Of a DNA stretch of 5,623 nucleotides, positions 1 through 5,139 are shown piece by piece. The notes under the pieces were generated by a model. It was not told the DNA's origin, ran no database searches, and saw only the letters and a list, made by a program, of their open reading frames with translations. Positions within the stretch are counted from its first letter, which is position 1; the number at the start of each line of letters is the position of its first letter. The DNA lies in the NCBI GenBank assembly GCA_001804045.1, contig MHFD01000034.1:36589-42211 (forward strand), in the 5' to 3' direction. The translations under genes were made by a program, and so were the position numbers. This stretch comes from Omnitrophica bacterium RBG_13_46_9. Its GTDB lineage: Bacteria; Omnitrophota; Gorgyraeia; JABMRN01; RBG-13-46-9.

Positions 1-253
1 TTTTTAACCCTATCAATAATAACCAATTATAAAATTCGACATTTGAAAATGTAACCCTATAGCATGTATTTTTTGAGTAACCGCCAGGTGGATTAAAACA
101 TATTCTATTTTTGAGACTCAAGCATTTACGGAAAGTTTTCAATTGTTGCATTTCTGTAGAGGTTAAAGTAATATGTCTTTTATCTTTTGATAGGTTACCA
201 TCCGTAGCAATTAACCCAACTGCGTAGGCAATATTTGTTGACCAGTTTGTCAT
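1..253 (-). CDS. LAGLIDADG homing endonuclease, N-terminal part (runs off left edge)
   Basis: Reading the minus strand from the ATG at 253-251 gives 84 open codons up to the window edge, so only the N-terminus is present. Residues 8-19 read IAYAVGLIATDG, a good match to the LAGLIDADG helix with its acidic residue (D18) and following Gly. Next come NLSKDKRHITLTS (typically the first DNA-contacting strands), a QLKTFRKCLSLKN helix, and FYNWLLLIGLK, the usual later helix of single-motif enzymes. By family knowledge these proteins cut DNA at long asymmetric sites and usually dimerise when they carry one motif. No intein or intron boundary is visible. The gene begins 20 bp downstream of the tRNA-Leu 3' end on the same strand, so it is probably free-standing and may be co-transcribed with the tRNA. 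There is no strong Shine-Dalgarno before the ATG. The family call is fairly sure; activity and the C-terminal half cannot be judged. Confidence 0.85.
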   Translation of the reverse strand, partial: MTNWSTNIAYAVGLIATDGNLSKDKRHITLTSTEMQQLKTFRKCLSLKNRICFNPPGGYSKNTCYRVTFSNVEFYNWLLLIGLK

Positions 254-272
254 GTGATTTTATGTTTAAAGG

Positions 273-359
273 TGGTGCCAGAGGAGGGATTCGAACCCTC
301 ACGTTCTTTCGAACAACGGTTTTTGAGACCGTCATGTATACCAATTCCATCACTCTGGC
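273..359 (-). tRNA. tRNA-Leu (anticodon CAA)
   Basis: The reverse complement folds into a class II tRNA of 87 nt including an encoded CCA. The acceptor stem is GCCAGAG/CTCTGGC with discriminator A. The anticodon stem is ACGGT/ACCGT around the loop CTCAAAA, giving anticodon CAA (plus-strand TTG at 323-325), which reads UUG leucine codons. The long variable arm has a GTTC-GAAA-GAAC hairpin, as expected for tRNA-Leu, and the T arm is GAGGG-TTCGAAT-CCCTC. All stems pair, so it looks functional. A promoter lies just upstream at 370-397. The LAGLIDADG gene follows 20 bp after the CCA. Confidence 0.96.
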
Positions 360-369
360 TCGTTAACAT

Positions 370-397
370 ATTATATCATACAGAAGTATTTATTCAA
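370..397 (-). promoter_or_regulatory. Sigma70-type promoter of tRNA-Leu
   Basis: On the minus strand, TTGAAT (397-392) is followed after 16 bp by a perfect TATAAT (375-370). The mature tRNA begins 10 bp past the -10 box, so transcription would start only a few bases before the tRNA 5' end. The position and the perfect -10 make this convincing. Confidence 0.7.
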
Positions 398-413
398 CAT
401 AGAATGATTTTAC

Positions 414-443
414 TTGTGATTTAGAGATATAATTTGATATAAT
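414..443 (+). promoter_or_regulatory. Candidate promoter for tRNA-Ala
   Basis: TTGTGA (414-419), an 18-bp spacer and a perfect TATAAT (438-443). A second TATAAT lies at 428-433 but has no good -35 partner. The start would fall near 450, giving a leader of about 115 nt before tRNA-Ala. It is divergent from the tRNA-Leu promoter, with about 16 bp between the two -35 boxes. Confidence 0.5.
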
Positions 444-451
444 TGAAGCTC

Positions 452-562
452 CACACTCTTACAGGTGTGAAATATTTTCTCTTGCCTCGGCGAAGCGGAA
501 ACCTCGCCGAAATGGAATTTTTTTGCTATCTATCCCCACCTTTGCAGGCGGGTTAAAAAAAT
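452..562 (+). other. Structured leader upstream of tRNA-Ala, with a terminator-like hairpin
   Basis: Three foldable elements lie between the candidate promoter and the tRNA. CACAC (452-456) pairs with GTGTG (465-469). TCGGCGA (487-493) pairs with TCGCCGA (504-510), with an inner GG-AAA-CC, and is followed seven bases later by a run of seven T (518-524), a loose intrinsic-terminator pattern. ATTTTTTT (517-524) can pair with AAAAAAAT (555-562) around a CCCACC/GGCGGG inner stem that has one mismatch. The second and third folds compete for the T run. No gene is seen here; the minus-strand open frame through this stretch and the tRNA is a tRNA-antisense artefact. Confidence 0.4.
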
Positions 563-566
563 CTTC

Positions 567-640
567 GGGGCTGTGGTGAAGCGGGATCACAGCAGAATGG
601 CATTCTGCTATCACGGGTTCGAGTCCCGTCAGCTCCACCA
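567..640 (+). tRNA. tRNA-Ala (anticodon GGC)
   Basis: The sequence folds into a 74-nt tRNA with encoded CCA. The acceptor stem GGGGCTG/CAGCTCC contains the G3:U70 wobble pair, the main identity element for alanyl-tRNA synthetase. The D arm is GTGA-AGCGGGA-TCAC. The anticodon stem GCAGA/TCTGC encloses the loop ATGGCAT, giving anticodon GGC (reads GCC). The T arm is ACGGG-TTCGAGT-CCCGT. Loop bases A32 and U38 can pair, a feature known from bacterial tRNA-Ala(GGC) and linked to decoding accuracy. The variable loop is short, 4 nt. A perfect terminator palindrome abuts the CCA. Confidence 0.96.
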
Positions 641-678
641 ATTAAAAATGGTCACTATTCATAGTGACCATTTTTAAT
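641..678. terminator. Bidirectional intrinsic terminator after tRNA-Ala
   Basis: A perfect 18-bp inverted repeat, ATTAAAAATGGTCACTAT (641-658) and its complement (661-678), with a 2-nt TC loop. The central ATGGTCACTAT part gives the stable stem, and A-rich and T-rich flanks give a U tract on either strand. It begins at the base after the tRNA CCA, so it would end the tRNA-Ala transcript. Confidence 0.8.
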
Positions 679-679
679 T

Positions 680-710
680 CCATAGGGGGAACCTATGGTT
701 CCCCCTATGG
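680..710. repeat. Perfect 14-bp inverted repeat
   Basis: CCATAGGGGGAACC (680-693) and its exact complement (697-710) around a TAT loop. It lies one base after the tRNA terminator and opens the cluster of palindromes that runs to 1042. No T run follows, so it is not an obvious terminator. Its purine-arm, 3-nt-loop, pyrimidine-arm design matches the hairpins at 779-811 and 936-956. Confidence 0.75.
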
Positions 711-848
711 CGTTCATGCCGCCGCCCAAAACAGAGGCATTCACTGTCACCCTCTCCTAATAGGAAAATACCTGAATAACAAGAGAGGGAGAATGTTTCT
801 CCCTCTCTTGTATTATCTCTCCCTCTTTACAGAGGTGTCACTTCGTGA
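711..848 (+). repeat. Degenerate tandem repeat, unit 1
   Basis: This unit aligns with the unit that follows it directly. Shared anchors in the same order are CGTTC (711-715), CTGTCAC (744-750), TCCTAATA (755-762), ATAACAA (776-782), a purine/pyrimidine hairpin with a TGT loop (779-811), CTTGT (807-811), a pyrimidine-rich tract, and GGTGTC leading into a small hairpin GTCAC-TTC-GTGAC (837-849, overlapping the next unit by one base). A GTG-initiated frame from 664 to 927 crosses it, but that frame begins inside the tRNA terminator and shows no protein family, so I treat the stretch as non-coding. Confidence 0.6.
779..811. repeat. Perfect 15-bp hairpin in repeat unit 1
   Basis: ACAAGAGAGGGAGAA (779-793) and its exact complement (797-811) with a TGT loop. 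It occupies the same place in unit 1 as the 936-956 hairpin does in unit 2. The arms differ in sequence between units, while the stem and the TGT loop are kept. Confidence 0.75.
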
Positions 849-998
849 CGTTCGGATCCCTCAAGTCCTTGGCGTTTGCATGTCTTCGCTATCACTCCTT
901 CCTAATATGAAGTTTGTATCTAGATAATAACAATTAAAGGGGAATGTTTCCCCTTTCCTTGTTCAATCCTATCCTCTTAATCGGTGTTGCTTCGCGAC
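849..998 (+). repeat. Degenerate tandem repeat, unit 2
   Basis: Anchors matching unit 1 are CGTTC (849-853), CTATCAC (889-895), TCCTAATA (900-907), ATAACAA (927-933), a hairpin with a TGT loop (936-956), CTTGT (958-962), a pyrimidine-rich tract with TCCTCTT, and GGTGTT leading into the small hairpin GTTGC-TTC-GCGAC (986-998). Compared with unit 1 the small stem shows a compensatory A-T to G-C change and a C-G to T-G change, so pairing is kept. Spacing differs by short insertions. Function unknown. Confidence 0.6.
936..956. repeat. Perfect 9-bp hairpin in repeat unit 2
   Basis: AAAGGGGAA (936-944) and its complement TTCCCCTTT (948-956) around TGT. It is the counterpart of the longer 779-811 hairpin. 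No U tract follows directly. Confidence 0.7.
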
Positions 999-1004
999 AA
1001 CTGT

Positions 1005-1042
1005 TTGCCAGTTCCGGGACCGCGCAGTCCCGGAACTGGCAA
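1005..1042. repeat. Perfect 16-bp inverted repeat, GC-rich
   Basis: TTGCCAGTTCCGGGAC (1005-1020) and its exact complement (1027-1042) around the loop CGCGCA. It is the most stable palindrome of the cluster and the last one. No T tract follows (AAGGTACAACC), so a classic intrinsic terminator is unlikely; it could act as a transcript-end stabiliser or a protein target. Unlike the other hairpins it has a 6-nt loop. Confidence 0.75.
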
Positions 1043-1121
1043 GGTACAACCTATTAGGCTGGGGATGTTGGTTGTCGACTCCCTATGATTACTAACTTGT
1101 TACACAGATATTACTTTTCAA

Positions 1122-1180
1122 TTGCCATAAAAGTTAGCTTTTCATATATACTTATTATTGAATTCGAAAGAATTCTTTTT
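1122..1180 (+). promoter_or_regulatory. Possible promoter and 5' hairpin ahead of the large gene
   Basis: The stretch 1043-1249 is AT-rich and without a gene. TTGCCA (1122-1127) and TATATA (1145-1150) are 17 bp apart, a fair sigma70 pattern. Just beyond lies GAATTC-GAAA-GAATTC (1160-1175) followed by TTTTT. This is a 6-bp stem with a GNRA tetraloop, which would be either the first element of the transcript leader or a weak terminator for incoming transcription. These two readings cannot be separated from sequence alone. Confidence 0.35.
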
Positions 1181-1233
1181 ATTTTGGGATATTATTAAGG
1201 AACTTTAAGAAGTCTTTGGATAAAAAGCACCAA

Positions 1234-1240
1234 AAAGGAG
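1234..1240 (+). promoter_or_regulatory. Ribosome binding site supporting the GTG start at 1250
   Basis: AAAGGAG, ending 9 bases before GTG (1250-1252). It is the only strong Shine-Dalgarno near the front of the large gene. It is why the far-upstream start is kept even though the signal peptide lies 70 residues inside the protein. Confidence 0.55.
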
Positions 1241-1249
1241 AAATATAAG

Positions 1250-4200
1250 GTGCAAACTTGCCGATCTAAGGATATTTTTATTTGTGTATTAAAAGAACCA
1301 TACAACAAAGTAATGGCTATGGCTATTACTGCATGGTCTTTTTTGTTTAATATAGCATCTAATATTATAATCCGGGTTATCAAATCCAGGTCTATGCTGT
1401 CGGCAAGCAGTATAGCATCTGGGTTTAGCCCGGGTTTATATTTTTGTAAAGTAAAAAGAAGCACGTGGTTCAAATATCTGTCACTCTTGCTTATAACAGT
1501 GCTTATGATAAGCAGCATGCCGGCAGTCGGCTGGACTGCGGGTGATGGGCTCTACGGAAAGTCAGAATATATTGATAAACTTTCGCGCCATCTGGCAACA
1601 GATGACATGCTTGGCCTTAGAGACAAAGAGGCTTTAAAAGGAACGCTACTCGGCAGAATAATCGAAAAATGGGCATCTTATGGAATCGCGGGCTTTCCCG
1701 CTTACTGGTCCGGAAAGGGCATATTGCCGATGGATGCGGGATTGTGCGAAGTCCTGGCAGTCGATGGCCGCATGGAGATCAGGGTACGGCTTTCAGACGG
1801 AAGAATTGCGCGGTATTGCGATAGAGAGGCAAAGCCTCACCCCCGTTGCGTTGCGTCAAGTGATATAGGACCATACGTGAGACTGGAGGTTTTGAGTCCG
1901 GAAATAGGCACTTCTGCTGTTGATGAGGCATTGGCCAAACAGGCAGGCGGGAAAGATACTGGCAAAGAAGGGGTCGCTCAAAGCGAGGTTCGGCTTCAAC
2001 GGTTAACAAAGGAGTTTGCGGAGCAGCACGTGGACAGGCTTATCGAACTCATGAACAGCATTCCCGATGTCAACTGGGTCCCGGAACAGTTATTGCGGGA
2101 TAGATGGGATGACGGCGACTATGGACGACGCGGTGAGAAGATATTCCTGGCAAAATGGGAGCACAGCATCGTGGCGGTTGACGACACCGGATACCCCATT
2201 GGACTGCTCCTGGCATACGAAAGACCCTATGACAAGGAGATGAAAAAGGTCGGGAAGAGGTCATTGTACATTCACGGATTTGCGGTGGATGCCTTACGCA
2301 GACAAGAGCATATAGGGGCAAGAATGATGAAACAACTGGCATTCAATCTGTTGCGGGAGGGATTCCAGGAAATTGAAGCCGATGAAGGTCCGGTAATAAC
2401 TGTGAAGTTCGATCGACATAGCCCCTATCTGGCAGAAGTGTATGAAAAACTAGGGTTCAAATATATTGATACCAAATTGACAAAGTATAAAGACGCAGCT
2501 GATCATGATGATTTTATTTATGCCGGGCGCGCCGTTGACGTGTTTTTGAAAGCTTCGGAAATAACGGAGAGGCCTATAGGCACCGAAACCAGGGGGGAGA
2601 CCGGTGAGATTGACGGATACTATGTGATCCATGCATTGAGATCTGCCCAGAGAGCGGAGCCATTTGACGATCCCGGGCGTGTGAAGAAGATGCTTTTATC
2701 CGGAACCGCAATAGGCCCGGGTTTTGTCAATACATGGACATCTGCAGGGTTTGTTATGAACGTGAGGAGAGACGATATTCTGGCTACAACCAGTGGAGGT
2801 CTGGGGGTGCCAAACTGGTATTCAGAAGCAGCCCCTCCCGGGACCTATGATAGGCAGATAGAAGAGATGAGGAAAAGAAGAAATACATATGCTCCGCTCT
2901 TCCCGTTTTCCACGATAGTTCAAGAGTGCATAAGAGATGATATAGAATTAAATGAGATTGTCTTCACAAATGCACAAGTTGTTGCCGCGTTCATCAGGGA
3001 GGATGGCCCTTCATCTGACAAGGATATTGTTGATGCCGTGAGGGCTTTTGCGGTAAGGCACGATATTCCGATACTATACGTTAATAATGACGGTATTATC
3101 CATAAAGAAAATCTAAAAGGAAGAAATTTTAAAGGCATTAGCATAGATAGCACCTTCCCGGCCAAGGGTTCCACCGAAGAATATTCATGTCAGGTATCTT
3201 CAGATGCCGGAACGACAAAGAAACCAGCAGAGGCCGTTTCTCTCTGCATAGGCGAACATAAGTATAATGGGCCTGAAGAAGTTGCGTGGATCGCAGAACG
3301 CATAAGAGATACTGTAAGTGAAGAGACGGGGAATAAATCAATGGTAGGCGGAGAAAACCTGGACCAGTGCAAACAGGTCGAAAAGGAGGAAGGAATTATA
3401 ACGTTCCGTGCCCAGAAAGAGGAGCGGCACTTTGGGAGTTGGCATAGCGGTAAATTGTTCGAAGTAAAAGATGTGCCGCGAGAGTTATCTGGTAGTCGGT
3501 TATTGTTCATTACAGGAGGAACCGGAGTAATGATGAAAAGGTCAAGGTGTCAAAACGTTATTTTAGCTACATTGAATCTCGAAACCTGTACGGGGGTAAT
3601 GGTAAACGCGAAGGACAGAAACGGAGACGAGTATGCCGGCCTCTTTCATATTTACGCCGATAATCCGGAACGGGGATTTTTACGGAATATGAAAAATGAC
3701 ATCAAGTATATTCATTCCACACTGAAAAATGAGGGTTTTACAGATATAGAATATTTTGTTACATATAATCTTGAAACGTATAATCTACGTTTTGGAATTG
3801 ACAGTGCTATCAGAAAAATGGAATCCGGGGTAGCGACGTCTCAAGAGTCATATATGGAATTCTGCAACAGGGGCGGATTTGGAACGGCAGACCTGATTCT
3901 TGCTATTGGAGACGGAAAGACCATGCTTCAGCCATATAGAAGGTATGCAACCCCTCTGTTTCTGGATTGGGGAAAAAGTCTCGTAGCTTATCCAACTCTT
4001 AACCCAGGAGTCGAAGCAGGGAAGGCTGTGCGTGGTGTCTTTACGATAATCGATGCGCTTGCGTCCCTCAAAGAAGGTGAAGAGCTTGCGATAGTGTGTG
4101 AAGATTTTTCGGATATCCCTATCCCAGGACTGAAAGGAAAGACCTTGGGTGACTTTATCAATATGTCGGGATTGCAGAATCTATACAATGACATATTCCT

Positions 4201-4699
4201 CGATACCCGGTTCCAGAGATGGCTGGAAACACTCGGATATAAGGGCCGGGTAAGATTAGTATCCTGTTGTGGGAAGGAAGTGCCGGGGATGGTAGACGGG
4301 ATATTGAGAGAGAATCCGAACGCCAGGATAGCGACAATGGCGACTGAGGGAATAGTACATGACGTTATACGGACGGTGCCCGTCGCGCGGTCCGAGAACC
4401 TCTATTTTACGCAGCTTGACCTGCGGGACTTCTTCAGGGCTGCCAAAAAAGGCATGAATATCGAAGAAAAACTGTATGCCCAGATCGACGAATTACTGAT
4501 GCTCACCGTTCAGTTTGTCCGGAATCCGGGAAGGCAGGATATATATACATCCCCGGATAAGGTGAATGACGCGTTGGTAATAGTCACCCCATCGAATAGC
4601 GAAAGAATTATCATTCTCATGCCGCGAGCCGGCCCGGTAGATATCGAGACCTTAAAGGAACTGTACAAATTAAAAAGCTACGTGTGGAGCAGCGCATAA
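1250..4699 (+). CDS. Large secreted multidomain protein with GNAT and CheD-like domains
   Basis: 1149 codons, GTG start with AAAGGAG upstream. Residues 1-70 are odd (hydrophobic stretch 21-44, no family). KRSTWFKYLSLLLITVLMIS (70-89) is a clear Sec signal h-region, followed by MPAVGWTAG. Residues 246-427 are a GNAT acetyltransferase domain: strand SLYIHGFAVD (338-347), acetyl-CoA loop RRQEHIGARM (350-359, the R/Q-x-x-G-x-A type), and YLAEVYEKLGF (393-403) as motif B. Residues 455-640 contain an unassigned mixed alpha/beta region. Residues 748-860 carry TLNLETC with T774, C780 and H800, the Thr-Cys-His arrangement of CheD deamidases. Residues 925-1050 have alternating strands and helices with LVSCCGKE (1003-1010). 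Low-complexity linkers lie near 220-246 and 640-720. By family knowledge GNAT domains transfer acyl groups from CoA, which is unusual for an exported protein. A nearer start is ATG 1394 (M49), but its Shine-Dalgarno is poor. The gene appears monocistronic. The GNAT call is good, CheD-like moderate, the rest unknown. Confidence 0.85.
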   Translation: MQTCRSKDIFICVLKEPYNKVMAMAITAWSFLFNIASNIIIRVIKSRSMLSASSIASGFSPGLYFCKVKRSTWFKYLSLLLITVLMISSMPAVGWTAGDGLYGKSEYIDKLSRHLATDDMLGLRDKEALKGTLLGRIIEKWASYGIAGFPAYWSGKGILPMDAGLCEVLAVDGRMEIRVRLSDGRIARYCDREAKPHPRCVASSDIGPYVRLEVLSPEIGTSAVDEALAKQAGGKDTGKEGVAQSEVRLQRLTKEFAEQHVDRLIELMNSIPDVNWVPEQLLRDRWDDGDYGRRGEKIFLAKWEHSIVAVDDTGYPIGLLLAYERPYDKEMKKVGKRSLYIHGFAVDALRRQEHIGARMMKQLAFNLLREGFQEIEADEGPVITVKFDRHSPYLAEVYEKLGFKYIDTKLTKYKDAADHDDFIYAGRAVDVFLKASEITERPIGTETRGETGEIDGYYVIHALRSAQRAEPFDDPGRVKKMLLSGTAIGPGFVNTWTSAGFVMNVRRDDILATTSGGLGVPNWYSEAAPPGTYDRQIEEMRKRRNTYAPLFPFSTIVQECIRDDIELNEIVFTNAQVVAAFIREDGPSSDKDIVDAVRAFAVRHDIPILYVNNDGIIHKENLKGRNFKGISIDSTFPAKGSTEEYSCQVSSDAGTTKKPAEAVSLCIGEHKYNGPEEVAWIAERIRDTVSEETGNKSMVGGENLDQCKQVEKEEGIITFRAQKEERHFGSWHSGKLFEVKDVPRELSGSRLLFITGGTGVMMKRSRCQNVILATLNLETCTGVMVNAKDRNGDEYAGLFHIYADNPERGFLRNMKNDIKYIHSTLKNEGFTDIEYFVTYNLETYNLRFGIDSAIRKMESGVATSQESYMEFCNRGGFGTADLILAIGDGKTMLQPYRRYATPLFLDWGKSLVAYPTLNPGVEAGKAVRGVFTIIDALASLKEGEELAIVCEDFSDIPIPGLKGKTLGDFINMSGLQNLYNDIFLDTRFQRWLETLGYKGRVRLVSCCGKEVPGMVDGILRENPNARIATMATEGIVHDVIRTVPVARSENLYFTQLDLRDFFRAAKKGMNIEEKLYAQIDELLMLTVQFVRNPGRQDIYTSPDKVNDALVIVTPSNSERIIILMPRAGPVDIETLKELYKLKSYVWSSA

Positions 4700-4718
4700 C
4701 CTTTTTGCCTGGGCTTCC

Positions 4719-4758
4719 CTGTTCTTTCAGCAGTACACTACTTTGATAGAAAGGACAG
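4719..4758 (+). other. Stem-loop downstream of the large gene
   Basis: CTGTTCTTTC (4719-4728) pairs with GAAAGGACAG (4749-4758) with one G-U and a 20-nt loop, starting 19 bp after the stop codon. No T run follows, so it is at best a weak or factor-assisted 3' end of the transcript. Confidence 0.4.
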
Positions 4759-4804
4759 AATCGCAATGACACGGGCCCGAATCGTCCTACTTCCCAGCGA
4801 CCTA

Positions 4805-4906
4805 GCCCTTAAGCCTGCCTAAGGGCGCAGGGAGCGGACGTCCCACGCCTGCCTCTCCGAAGCATACCTACAATGAGATTCATCTACGGCGTAGGAGGGT
4901 CCTACG
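4805..4906. other. Intergenic stem-loops, no gene
   Basis: Two small perfect inverted repeats lie in this GC-richer stretch: GCCCTTA (4805-4811) with TAAGGGC (4820-4826), loop 8 nt, and CGTAGGA (4890-4896) with TCCTACG (4900-4906), loop GGG. No open frame with a ribosome binding site or a recognisable product was found between 4700 and 5060. Confidence 0.45.
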
Positions 4907-4931
4907 TAACGAGTACCCCTATAACTATAAC

Positions 4932-5042
4932 CTACGAGCTATGAGCTTCCGCCGAGATGAGTCTTCTTAAGAAGAATTTCCGGCGGATCCGCCAGAAGAT
5001 TCTCCTGTTGAAGTTCATCTTGGCGGAACGAGCTACGAGCTA
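4932..5042. mobile_element. MITE-like palindromic element with 10-bp flanking direct repeat
   Basis: TTCCGCCGAGATGA (4947-4960) and TCATCTTGGCGGAA (5015-5028) are 14-bp terminal inverted repeats with one mismatch. Inside are two perfect palindromes, TCTTCTTAAGAAGA (4962-4975) and GGCGGATCCGCC (4982-4993), so a single strand could fold into a branched structure. A perfect direct repeat, CTACGAGCTA, lies outside at 4932-4941 and 5033-5042, as a target-site duplication would, though 4-5 bases separate it from the inverted repeats. There is no room for a transposase; movement would need one in trans. It could instead be a REP/BIME-type element. It ends 21 bp before the -35 box of the arsR-like gene. 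Confidence 0.5.
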
Positions 5043-5063
5043 AGAAGGCCCCACATAAAAAAC

Positions 5064-5092
5064 TTGACAAAGACATTTTTTTGGTGTATATG
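5064..5092 (+). promoter_or_regulatory. Sigma70-type promoter of the arsR-like operon
   Basis: A perfect -35 TTGACA (5064-5069), a 17-bp spacer and TATATG (5087-5092) as -10. A second possible -10 overlaps the palindrome downstream. The -10 box lies inside or next to the ArsR-type operator, as expected for an autorepressed gene. Confidence 0.75.
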
Positions 5093-5116
5093 AACATATA
5101 TTCATATAGTCATATA
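5088..5116. promoter_or_regulatory. ArsR/SmtB-type operator
   Basis: ATATGAACAT (5088-5097) and ATATTCATAT (5098-5107) form a nearly perfect 20-bp inverted repeat (one mismatch per arm). The core TGAACA-TA-TATTCA closely matches the known SmtB-type operator core TGAACAnnTATTCA of the family's 12-2-12 sites. A further half-site, TCATATA, lies at 5110-5116. Overlap with the -10 box means a bound repressor would block RNA polymerase. This supports autoregulation by the adjoining gene product. Confidence 0.75.
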
Positions 5117-5139
5117 CCAAATACAGGAAGGAGGTGACT

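Noticed and set aside
447..454. AGCTCCAC repeated from the tRNA-Ala 3' end (631-638), as a possible attachment-site duplication
   Set aside because: Only 8 bp, and it lies upstream of the tRNA rather than downstream, with no integrase in view; chance is likely.
459..641. Minus-strand 60-codon frame over tRNA-Ala
   Set aside because: The first part is simply the antisense of the tRNA (VELTGLEPVIAECHS-type artefact) and the rest is the structured leader.
664..927. Plus-strand 87-codon open frame across the palindrome cluster
   Set aside because: Its GTG start lies inside the tRNA terminator, there is no ribosome binding site, no family is recognisable, and the frame runs through perfect hairpins that explain the sequence better.
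680..1042. CRISPR array
   Set aside because: The repeats are degenerate, of unequal length and number only two, with no constant repeat/variable spacer pattern and no cas genes.
1160..1180. GAATTC-GAAA-GAATTC plus T5 as a definite terminator
   Set aside because: The stem is only 6 bp with 2 G-C pairs, and it lies just after a possible promoter, so it was kept only as part of an uncertain leader.
2070..2342. Antisense and alternative-frame ORFs inside the large gene (for example 1779-2009, 2070-2342, 2920-3174, 3190-3510, 3988-4194)
   Set aside because: All are overlaid by a continuous frame with recognisable domains, and none shows a protein family or a ribosome binding site.
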